This document shows positions 50,401 to 62,400 of a stretch of DNA of 64,000 nucleotides, in pieces. This stretch comes from Turritopsis dohrnii. Taxonomy: Eukaryota; Cnidaria; Hydrozoa; Anthoathecata; Oceaniidae. The stretch spans positions 496,001 through 560,000 of the forward strand of contig BQMF02000264.1 of the NCBI GenBank assembly GCA_027922465.2. The letters are read 5' to 3'. The translations under genes and the position numbers were made by a program. Within the stretch, counting starts at the first letter, position 1; the number at the start of each line of letters is the position of its first letter. The notes beneath the pieces were generated by a model, which saw nothing but the letters and a program-made list of their open reading frames with translations, searched no databases and was not told the DNA's origin.

Positions 50401-53400
50401 CTCCTCCGTTTTGTTATTTTTGGTTTGCGCAGTGGAAATCAGCCGAAAAACGTCTTTGGAGGAGTGCGAGCAATGCAATGTTAATCGTTCGAAATTTGTC
50501 AACGATCATTTCGTGAGCAAGAAACTTCGCGAAGAAGACGTGTTTCTTTTTGTATACGAATATTTTAATTTAAATTTGATTGTTTTAGGCAGCAAATCGA
50601 CGAAAGAACTGACGAAGAAACACAGGTTTGTATGCACGAAGGTATTGTTTTATTCGTTTTATTATCGGGTAGCACGTGTAAGTGAGTTAGTTGTTTGAAA
50701 AATCATATTTAGATATACAGAAGAAGTGCAGTGAAGTTTTTAAAAATTAGCTGCAGAAAGATCGAACGAACAAAAGGTATTATTATAAAACTTTTATACA
50801 GAAGAAGTGCAGTGGAGTTTTGAAAAATTGGCTGTGCAGAACGATAAGACTTTTGTTTAAAGTCTGTTCAAAAAATATGTGCACTAATTTCAGTTACCAT
50901 GTGGAAACCAGATTTAGCAAATTACATAAATTCCCTTGAGCCTGGTTTTTATATAAAAGCTGAAATCAGTGCATATAATTTATGAACAGACTTTAATATT
51001 TTAGATTAATAAAAGAACAGGTTTTTAAATGTTTGTTTACGTTTTAGTTATCAAATATCGCTATACAGAAGAAAGTGAAGTGAAGAAATGCAGTTTGATG
51101 TTTATTTACACAGTAAGGAATGGTTTTAAGTTTTGAAAGATTAATTGCTTTAGCTTTGAGTGGATGTCTCAGTTATTCTGTCGTTTAGTATGTGTATATG
51201 CTGCTGGATCAAAAGGAAGACGAGAGAAATTTGTTTTGGTAATGCGCGCTATTATTACATTAAAAATGGTCCTGCAGCTATGAATGTTTTTATTTCTCCA
51301 TGACGCTGTGGAAGTGGGGAATGTGTTATGCTGTCTGATTGTATCTATTGTATCTAATTATATCGATGCTTGATGCTTTTGTCTGCCTGCCAAAAAGTAC
51401 AAAATCTACTGGAAAATACAGAAAGTTTAGCAGTTTTTCCAAACGAAGAGAGCAGTTTTATTTTATGTATTTCACTTAAAAAAAATGGTAGTGAAAGTGT
51501 TTTATAAATACCTATGTATGTTTGTGCTGGAAAGTAAATAAAGTATTAGTAATTTGTTTACAGGTATGAATATAGAAGTAAAGAGTTGAGAAGTGTTTGA
51601 AAATGCCTACAGAAGATGATCAAAGCAGTTCAGTTTACTAACATGTGAATTGGAAGTGAAAGGTATCCCGTTTTGTTTGAAGTTCAGCTAAAGTTAAAAT
51701 AGTATAAATCTATTTAGTTATAACACAGTTGGTATGCTGGATAAATAAGAATAAAGGGTTGTTTAACTGTTGTGAATTAGCCAGAGGAGATTTTAACTCA
51801 GATTAAAAATGTGGTTGTTTTCAATTTTTTATACACTCTTTTGGATATATAAGTTCTGTCATTACGTTTGTGTTTTTAATTATTATTCATAAGGTAGATG
51901 TGAATGGATTATGTATTTAAGAAGTTCATTAGTTATTACTATGCAATGAAATGTTTATGCATTATTTTGTGTTATGGTAATCGTTTACGTACCTGGGTAT
52001 ATATATAAGTTTGGCATTATGATTTTATTTGTGACTTTTTATCTTCTGGGTAAATTTTTGTTTTAAGGATAAATGCGTAGTTGAATTTCATTTTTTGTTG
52101 TTTATTTCAGAATTCTTATAGCATGATTAGGTTTTCAGTATTACAGTATTACAATTATTATTACGGTGTTTTGTTGTTTTGAGTTATTGTTTTTAGGATA
52201 AATGCGTAGTTGAATTGCATTTTTTGTTGTTGTTGTTGTTGTTGTTTATTTCAATATTCTCATAGCATGATTAGGTTTTCGGTATTACAATTCAAGTATT
52301 ATTTTTTCAGGTAATAAAAAAAAAGCATAAGGAAATGAAACTCATGGTTTTAATCATGACGTTGATGGTTTTAGGAAGAACAGACTATATATCATTTCAA
52401 AAATTCATTAATGGTTGCAGTTGAGTAGTAACTTTGGAACAAAAGAAAAAGTTGGAAGGTATCAATTTGTTTTGAATTAACATTTTGTTTGGTTTCGTAT
52501 GTCTGGGTAAACAGTTCTGTGTTATATATTGCCATTTTTTTTTACATTAAAGTTACTTCTCTTCTGCGTATAAATAATATATTATTCTGAGACATGTTGC
52601 TATTTGTTTCTGTTTTTAATCTTCTGAATGTAATAACAAATTAATGCCTGAAAAGAAACTTTTATATACACGAGTTAAATTCTGTGACACAACGCATACT
52701 GAACATGGGTGGCGAGCGACGCGTACGTACCACAGGAATGGCAGATTTGACCTAATGTTTTCAAAGTTAAGTTCGGTAAAAAGTTTTTACCCGGGATACT
52801 AGTCTTATTATAATAATCCGCGATTGTGCATCCCACTTTTATTTTAGAGAGTGACGTATTTACTTTTTTTGCACGGTCAAAACCTTCTTATTTTTTCCCT
52901 TTTCGTCGTAAAACCACGCCAAAGCGAGAGTGATTTTTTTGATTTTTCGCGATTAGTATATGCTCCTCCGTTTTGTTATTTTTGGCTTGCGCAGTGGAAA
53001 TCAGCCGAAAAACGTCTTTGGAGGAGTGCGAGCAATGCAATGTTAATCGTTCCAAATTTGTCAACGATCATTTCGTGAGCAAGAAACTTCGCAAAGAAGA
53101 CGTGTTTCTTTTTGTATACGAATATTTTGATTTAAATTTGATTGTTTTAGGCAGCAAATCGACGAAAGAACTGATGAAGAAACACAGGTTTGTATGCACG
53201 AAGGTATTGTTATTATTATAAAACGTTTTATTATCGTTTGTTTACAATGAAAAATCATATTTAGATATACAGAAGAAGTGCAGTGAAGTTTTTAAAAATT
53301 AGCTGCAGAAAGATCGAACGAACAAAAGGTATTATTATAAAACTTTTATACAGAAGAAGTGCAGCGAAGTTTTTAAAAATTGGCTGTGCAGAAGGATAAG

Positions 53401-56400
53401 ACTTTTATTGTTTAATAATTTAGATTAATAAAAGAACAGGTTTTTAAATGTTTGTTTACGTTTTAGTTATCAAATATCGCTATACAGAAGAAAGTGCAGT
53501 GGAGAAATGCAGTTTCATGTTTATTTACACAGTAAGGAATGGTTTTAATTTAGTTTTGAAAGATTAATTAAAATAGCTTTGAGTGGATGTCTTAGTTATT
53601 CTGTCGTTTAGAATGTGTATATGCTGCTGGATGAAAAGGAAGCCGAGAGAAATTTGTTTTGGTAACGCGCGCTATTATTACTTTAAAAATGGTCCTACAG
53701 CTATGAATGTTTTTATTTCTCATGACGCTGTGGAAGTGGGGAATGTGTTATGCTGTCTGATTGTATCTATTGTATCTAATTTATATCGATGCTTGATGCT
53801 TTTGTCTGCCTGCCAAAAAGTACAAAATCTACTGGAAAATACAGAAAGTTTAGCGCTTTTCCAAACGAAGAGAGCAGTTTTATGTATTTCACTTAAAAAA
53901 AATGGTAGCGAAAGTGTTTTATAAATACCTATGTATGTTTGTGCTGGAAAGTAAATAAAGTATTAGTAATTAGTTTATAGGTATGAATATAGAAGTAAAG
54001 AGTTTAGAAGTGTTTGAAAATGTCTACAGAAGATGATCAATGCTGTTTAGTTTACTAACATGTGAATTGGCAGTGAAAGGTATCCCATTTTGTTTAAAGT
54101 TCAGCTAAAGTTAAAATAGTATAAATCTATTTAGTTATAACACAGTTGGTATGCTGGATAAATAAGAATAAAGGGTTGTTTAACTGTTGTGAATTAGCCA
54201 GAGGAGATTTTAACTCAGATTAAAAATGTGGTTGTTTTCAATTTTTTATAAACTCTTTAGATATATAAATTCTGTCATCACGTTTGTGTTTTTGATTATT
54301 ATTCATAAGGTAGATGTGAATGGATTATGTATTTAAAAAGTTCATTAGTTATTACTGTGCAATGAAATGTTTATGCATTATTTTGTGTTATGGTAATCGT
54401 TTACGTACCTGGGTATATATATAAGTTTGGCATTATGATTTTATTTGTGACTTTTTATCTTCTGGGTAAATTTTTGTTTTAAGGATAAATGCGTAGTTGA
54501 ATTTCACTTTTTGTTGTTGTTGTTTATTTCAATATTCTTATAGCATGATTAGGTTTTCGGTATTACAATTCAAGTATTAATTTTTTAGGTAATAATAAAA
54601 AAAAGCATAAAGAAATGAAACTCATGGTTTTAATCATGACGTTGATGGTTTTGGGAAGAACAGACTATATATCGTTTCAAAAATTCATTAATGGTTGCTG
54701 TATAATGTAACTTCCGCACGAAAGAAACACAGTTGGAAGGTATCAATTTGTTTTCAATTCACATTTTGTAATGTTATTCAATGTTTGGTTTCGTATGTCT
54801 GGGTAAACAGTTCTGTGTTATATATTGCCATTTTTTTTACATTAAAGTTACTTCTCTTCTGCGTATAAATATATTATTCTGAGCCATGTTGCTATTTGTT
54901 TCTGTTTTTAATCTTCTGAATGTAATAACAAATTAATGCCTGAAAAGAAACTTTTATATACACGAGTTAAATTCTGTGACACAACGCATACTGAACATGG
55001 GTGGCGAGTGACGCGTACGTACCACAGGATGGCAGATTTGACCTAATGTTTTCAAAGTTAAGTTCGGTAAAAAGTTTTTACCCGGGATACTAGTAATAAT
55101 AATAATAGTAATAGATGTCAGCATACTAGTGGATCATCCTTCATGCCTTCAAGCAGGTGAAATGCTTTGCTATATTCGTAAATAGCACTACGACCTCGAT
55201 TCTCAAGCAATGCCAGACTTCCCTAAAAAAAAGCAGGGAGAAAAGAAAAGTTCAAAAAATGAAGAGAATATAGGGTAGATAAAGTCAGGTAAAGGTAGCT
55301 GCAACATAGGTTGTTTACCTCTTTCATAGCAGATGATAAGTCCAATTTCATTTGTATGACAGGATCAATCTTGAAAAACATAAAACATTATAAATTTCAT
55401 CTCTGTAATAAACCTTCACCCTCAGAGCTTATGTAAATGTTGTATAAACATGCATAAATACACCATGAAAAAAACAGTTCCACTAATAAGCAGACTCATT
55501 CAAAGTGGAGAACAAACACACGAAATGTTTATATAAAAAAGCATACAGTTTGTTGGGGAGGTGCAGTCTTTGTTTTCTTTTTCTTTTTCTATATAAAGTA
55601 AGATAAAAAAGAATTGCAACAACATAAACATAACCTACAAGGCCTCCATAGAAAGATGAACCGAAACTCAATACATAGGTACATACCAAAATTGAGGCCC
55701 CCTCCCCCTAAAAACTCCAGTAAAGTATTTAAGGGATATTTTGGCAGATTAAATGAATATTAATGTATGTTTTGTGTGCATTTCATGCTAGAAATACATT
55801 CTTAGTTTTGTTAAGGTGGTTAATGTTGAAAGTGTTACAGTTAAAAGTGGTCCCAGATTTCCATAAAACTTGGCCTCAATGGCAAACAATGTTTTCGAGA
55901 TCAGTGACAAACCTTTTTGACATCATCTTTCTCGGTTTCATTTTGGGTTGATGTATTATCATTAGATGGCTTGTTCTTGGTAGTTTTCTTATCCACGCTA
56001 TCGTTTGATTTTTTCTTATCCACGCTATCATTTGATTTTTTCCTTTTGAGCTTTTCCTTTTCTTTTCTCTTTGATATTTTTTTACACTCATTGATTCCAT
56101 TATCACTTTCAGTATCACTATCAGAGTCTGTTATCAAAGCCGGCATGCCACCAGAGTCACTATCATCATCTTCATCATCGTCAACAGGGGTTTCATAATC
56201 AAGATCAGGTAAGTCATCATCAATATAATCGTCGTCAGTTTTGTCAGATTCGTTCTCTTCATTCTCACTATCATCGTTACTGGATGAAACAAGAAAGCTA
56301 ATGAAACTATGGTTTAACTTAAGTGATTAAAAAACAAACAAACAAACAAACAAATGCAAAATAGTATTTTACCTTGGAAAATGTGTTTTTCGTTTCAACA

Positions 56401-59400
56401 TACTCACTAATATAAATGGAATATTTATGAAGGTCTAGCATTTTATTTTTCAAGAAACAATCAAACCTGATCACTTACATTCAGATCTGATTTTTTTACG
56501 ATAAGAACTGAGTTCCACATTCTTTCCACACAGTTGTAGAGCTTTTGATAAAACCTTCAATGCATCTTCTTTATCTCCCAATTCATAAAATGCCTGTGCA
56601 TATCTATATTGTCCCTAAAGACATAAAATAGACATACACTTAATTCTTGTCCTCCTCACTGTTCCATTCATACTGTTGATAACAAAAAACAAAAACCTTC
56701 TCCCATTGTGGATTAAGTGTGGTTGCTCGTCGTCCGTCTGACAATGCAGACCTGACAAAAGTAAAATAAAGAGTTTGTCAAGGTATACTTCATTTCGTAC
56801 AATTGCAGAGTATTCAAAACAGAGATTGTCTACCTGTATTCTTCTTTCTTCAAGTAGCAAGCTGCCCGATTTCCATAAACAATATACAAGTACGGCCTAC
56901 AAAATCAATCCAAACTTCAAAAAGTCATACATTGAGTTACATGCGAAGTGTGTTGGTTCTTCAACTTACTTTGCATACAGGATGGCTGTATATTTGCTTA
57001 TGGCTTTGCTGTATTCTGCATTGGCGTAGAACTTATTACCTTCATTCTTGCCTTTTTCCATCAACTGAAATATAAAAAACGTGAGTCAGTATGCAGTAGT
57101 AACAAGATAATTTTGACTTTTTGTGATGCAAACAAAAAGGAAGAGATGTGTATTATCACACAGAAGTGGCCTTACTGAATCTAGAGTTGAATCATCCTTG
57201 TATGTAATGAGAGGTTTATCACCTCCATGGACAGCCATCATATAATTGGTGACTAAACAATGACAAAGAAGATTTATGATCAAATGACCAGAAACTAAAT
57301 TGCTCTAGAGGTTGTCTTCAGAAACAGCAACAACAACAAAAAAATACCTTGACAAGCTGCAAGAAACACAGCTGCATCCTTTTTCAGATCTTGTGGAGCA
57401 CGTAAAGAGATCTTTTCCACTTGTGTTCTGAAATAAACAAAATGACAACAAAAAATTTTTTAAACTGATCTGTAATTTAGACCATGATCAGATGAAATTG
57501 TCTCTTTGCAGTGCACTTCTGTGATTTATGGGATTTTTCTGTTCTGGTTGTTGGACATGTATGAAGTTAGTTTTACTATAGTCGAAGGTATTTGGTTTGT
57601 GGTGTATAATACTTTACATGAACTAAGAGAACTGATTTTTATTTCTCTGTATGGAGAAACAAAACGATCGTGAAATGATGAAAGTGAAAATATTATTAGG
57701 TTACATTTCAAAGATCATTTCTAGAATAAACAATAAAAATGTAGGGTTAGGGATAATTGATAACTAAATAATCAAGCACACTTTTGGACCTTAGCAATAT
57801 TTACTGTGTGATAACTAACAGCAATGAAGTTCTTCAAATTAAGTTACTAGGTCAAAACAGTGTTTAAACTAAAATTTGGCTTACGTAAATTTAAACGCAG
57901 AAATAATTCTCACTGTTGAAAAGAGAAAACATTGCAAAAATTTCAATTCGTTTGAAATGAGCCTGCTATAACTGCAATTCTGTAATATTTCTATAACAGT
58001 TGGTCGTAGGGGAATGATTCTCTTTCCCTTCGTAAATCTATCATAATAATTTTTGTCAACTATTTTCGACATGGGCTTTGACAGATCTTTTTTGAAGCTA
58101 GACACAGAAAAAATTTTTACCAAGCATAATAGTTACATCTTAAAGGAGAATTAACATCAGAAAAACTTTTAGTAATTTTTTTAGAATTCATTTCTATATA
58201 TAAAAATAAGACATTGTGAAAATTTTTAGATTATTTTCATTGATAATTACAGAGTAATAAGAGTTAAAAGACTTTGAATGCGCAATTTTATGAGTCACAA
58301 GGTGACAAGCTGCATTTTCAAGAATAGTTGCTCATTTCGTGTATCTTCTGAATAACCTATTAATGTGTACTATACAGTGTTTTCTTGTTGAAAATTTTAT
58401 TATTAATATAGCGCTCTCTACTGTAACAGCATGGCTCACAAAGCAACTTAAGAAACAAATTGAGAAAAATCAAAAATAAATACACAGTTTATAGAAACTA
58501 TGCATTAGTTTTGATTTTCAACTTTTGAATGATCTTTATTCGGAGCATCGTGTAAAAATATTTAAAAAAATAATTTTATGATTACGTACTTGATACTAAT
58601 TTCTTTCATCATGGAAAATTTGTTCCTAAATCTGCGATAACAAATGAAAGCTGCTTCGAGGACAGATTTTTTTAACATCAAGACCTCAAAGTACTTAAGA
58701 GATGTTATACAGTTCATATTTTCAAGTTCAAACATTTTGAACTTTCTGTTTTTCGCGTTCACAAACAGAAAATAGTAGTCGCCTTGTAACGTCAACAAAA
58801 AAAGTTTATTTTAAAAAGCTTATTTTAACGCTATTAGAAAACTTTTTAAAAATTTTGGAAAATGTCTTTCCTTTACTACATTTTCTGCCTAATTCTGTTG
58901 CAAAATAAAGATTTTTCAAAAGGATATCCTTATTTCTAAATTGCTCCATGTCTGTTATCTTCCAAATTGTGTTATCAGGCTGTTTCAGATGACTTGTAGC
59001 CAAAACTTTGATCTTATAACAGGGCAGGCATTTATTCTTTGAAACAATAAAACAAATCTAATGTTTCTTACCGTACAGCTCGAAACCAAGCGGTCTTTCG
59101 GACTTTATCAAGAGCATCTGCTAAGTTGGTAACCTGAATTTATAAAGATCATGAAATGTTTATTTGAGCAGAAACAGCTGTAACATCAATTCTGACAGTT
59201 CAAATATAGGGTGTGACAAAACTAGGAGAATTGAAAAAAAAAAAAAAAAAAAAAAAAATCAACAAAATTCTGAATTCAACATTATTCTGAATTTTATAGT
59301 TGTAATTGAATTACTGAAAGAATCATGGTGTAAACAAAGATATCAATAATAGGCAAATCACCGTTTTAATGACCAAGAAGCTAATAACAACAACGAACTA

Positions 59401-62400
59401 CTAAGCACAACTACAAACAGTGACATTACATATCTGACTACTGTTTAGCTCCATTATTAGATTTCTGCGAAAGCAAGAAAGCTATTACAACCGGCTTTCG
59501 TTTTTTTCTTCGTTTTTTTCTTACTGTCCAAACCTAGCGGTTTTTTGAAATTTCGTGCGTGCATTTACATGAAACCAAAGCACCGTGCATTGCATGTCAG
59601 CGAAAGATTTACAAAAGTTTCTTTGATCAATATTAAATGGATTTTAAAGGAGATGTATATATTTTAAGGTGAAAACAGAAAATATATAAAAGAAGCTTAT
59701 AATTATCTTGGACTGTGATCATTCTTTTTCAACTAAAAAGAACTTCTCAACGGTTTGTAAACAGAAGAGTCAAAAGAGGTATATATCTTTATATCTATAC
59801 AGACGTGCATGGCTTCCGTGGCACAGTCGGTTAGTACAGCAACTACTAACCCAAGGGTCGGTGGTTCGACCCCGCATTGATCAAATTTTTAAATGTCATA
59901 AAATATTTCGATTTTGGATTTTTGCGAAAGCAAGAAATACATTACAACCGGCTTTTCACCTCCATTTTTTTCTTACTGTTTAAAGCTAGCAGTTTATACA
60001 TTACGGAGACATATGTAGTTATGTGGCGCAGTTACTTATGGCTGCTAACCGAAAAGTCGATGGTTCGAGCCCACTTTGATCGTGTAACATTTTTTGTCGA
60101 ATTTCATAATTGTCATAACATTTTTCATTTTTCATGCTTCAACAGATTTTGCAGAAATCTTTCTGCCCATACGGGCATCTTGTTTCATAATTCAGAACAG
60201 GCAAACAGTATTATCGTTTATCTCAAAGTAAACATTCAGTCTTCCTTTTAGAAGTCCAATTCCCAACCAGATTGACAATACCCTCAGAAACCTTTGTTGA
60301 AAAGCTTCATAAACAATAAACATGGAATTTTTAGAGCAATATTAGAGGAAAATCAAGGAATTTGCAAATAAAAAAGTAAAAGTTCTTGGAGTTTCCATTG
60401 TTGGACGGAACAATGTTGTTGGAACAAGTCTACCACACTTAATTACACTACATGTATAGGCAATATCAGTTGATACACTTTTAAATATTGAAAAGACGAG
60501 TTTAAAATTCTTGTGTTTTAAAACATAATCATTTCGTAAATTCATGATTGTAACAATCAGTCAGAAACCTATTCTTCTTCTTCTTGCGTTTCGATGTCTC
60601 CCCTTATGAAATGTTAAGAATGTTTAGTCTAAGAGGCTGTAACATGTTGGAAGTTATTCAACGTTGAAATGACATAGAGTAATAGTTGAAACATGGCTCG
60701 TTTTTAGCAAAACATAACGACCAACAATTACCATGAGATATTTCTTAATCAAAAGAAAAACAGAACTGCTTGAACTAGTTCTGAAAAGACCAAAAGTATG
60801 TCTCTACAGGATAAAATAAAGTCTCCTTTAATGACACACCCTGCATATAAAATTCACATTTATTCAAAACCTATTATATTCTATCTATACCTTTTTACAT
60901 GATCCAATAGAGTCGAGCAACTCTTCAAGGAACTGAACCTCTTTGTTGTTTGCTATGAAATGATGGTGTTGATCGATTTCCTCTTGCAGATTATTTATAG
61001 CCACTTCAACTAGGTCAGTATTTTCGAACTCTTCAGGACTCAAATCATCCATAGCACTAAATTTTAACAACATATGAAAATATGATGTGTACAATACAAT
61101 ATTATATCGGGTGAGTCAAAAAAAAGTACCAATGTTTCACAAAAAATATCTTTCGATTGAATAACTATGAAAGATAGTTGTTTTTTATTTCTAAATAGAG
61201 GAATCCATTACTTATTTCGGTGTATCACTTCTAATTTGGTTGAGTAGAAAGAAAGTTATGGACAAAAAACTGGAAGCAGTCCTTGTAAAAATCTTTGAAA
61301 TATGGACAAAAAATCCAAACAAAATATTCCTGTGAGATTCTTTGATTAAATTCGATAATGTTAATGAAAAGGCTATGGGGATTGAAATAAGACACAATTT
61401 GTCACCCCATTATATATATTTATTTATATATTTACCCTAGCAAACTGGATGCATATCCAAACTCTTTGTTGTAAGGAGTTACGGCATTTCTCAATATTTT
61501 AAACAAGACAGTCTTTATGAAAAGTTACAGTGAATAAAGTTTTAAGAAATTGTTGAAAAAAGTTTGAACTTTAAACTTAACTTAATTGTTGGGAATAAGA
61601 AAAAATAAGTTTTAGCACATTTAATTGTGTATTTTCTCTTCTGGTTTGCAATAAAAACATAAAAATCTTGTATTGAGACATTTTTTGTCCATTTTTCAAA
61701 GATTTTTACAAGGACTGCTTCCAGTTTTTTGTCCATAACCTTTTTTCTACTGAACCAAATTAGAAAAGTGATACACCGAAATGTAAAGGATTCCTCTATT
61801 CCTTTATTTTTCATAGTTAAGGCGTGGGCAAATGTGTCAAACTACTCATGAAACTCCATCAAACTAGCGAGTTTGATGAGTAGTTTGATACATTTGATTT
61901 TAGTTTCGTTTTGACATACAATTTCAGTTTGATGAGGTTTGATGGCGAGCAAACTTTTCATCAAACTAAATTGGCTCATCAAACTAAATTTCGAGGTTTG
62001 ATGACAGTTTGTTGCATTTGAGTCAAATTACATCAAACTGAATGCAAAAAACACCGTGCTGAGTGCAAAACCTAAACGTAAACCGACTGGTAGCCTTGTG
62101 GTAGAGTGCTCGCTTCCTGTTCGGAAGGTCGCGGGTTCAATCCCCGACCGAGTCATGCCAGTGACTATAACAGTGTGAATCAATCCTCTCTGCTTAGCAC
62201 TCAGCAAGAGAGTAGGAATGATGTCTAGGGTGGTTGTCTAGTTGAGCGGTTCCTGTCATTACAGCTTCCGTAGCCCAAATGGGGGCTTTAAATGCTCTAG
62301 GACCTCCTTCGCAGGACCCTCATTGATAACAGTACCTTACGGAACTGAAGAGGCTATCCTGGGTAAACATTCGTAAAATAAATAAAAAAAAAAAAAAATT

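Larger units (their letters stand above)
48314..52802 (+). mobile_element. Helitron unit H4, interrupted by two DNA elements
   Basis: It starts TCTATATATACTAATTCGCG and ends CCCGGGATACTAG. Without insertions at 48371-50292 and 50860-50993 it is about 2.4 kb and aligns end to end with H5. Short segments in its first 800 bp have acceptor/donor-like borders (for example the piece between GATTGTTTTAG and GTTTGTATG near 50589-50625), but they carry no maintained reading frame. Confidence 0.78.
44413..55093 (+). mobile_element. Tandem array of five non-autonomous Helitrons
   Basis: The array starts TCTATATATACTAATTCGC after a host A and ends GATACTAG before a host T. That is the Helitron rule: 5' TC, 3' CTAG, insertion between A and T without target duplication. 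Internal unit borders read CTAG followed directly by TCTACTTATACTAATCC, TCTATATATACTAATTC or TCTTATTATAATAATCC. Each unit then carries the subterminal CCACTTTTATTTTAGAGAGTG, with the second C missing in one copy. No Rep/helicase is encoded, so the units must have been mobilised in trans. The array lies in the TTC3-like intron 44353-55126, on the opposite strand. Confidence 0.82.

Noticed and set aside
52973..53221. Protein-coding gene in the shared Helitron head (also near 44460-44764 and 50411-50698)
   Set aside because: The open frames differ between copies by frame shifts and read through probable splice sites. No motif is recognisable, so a leader sequence is more likely.
44413..55093. 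Autonomous Helitron with Rep/helicase
   Set aside because: No long open frame or Rep HUH / SF1 helicase motifs are present on either strand.
59808..59880. tRNA gene
   Set aside because: A and B boxes are present but the cloverleaf is incomplete and the head continues into a SINE body. The same holds for the heads at 60000, 62084, 16060 (reverse) and 25218.
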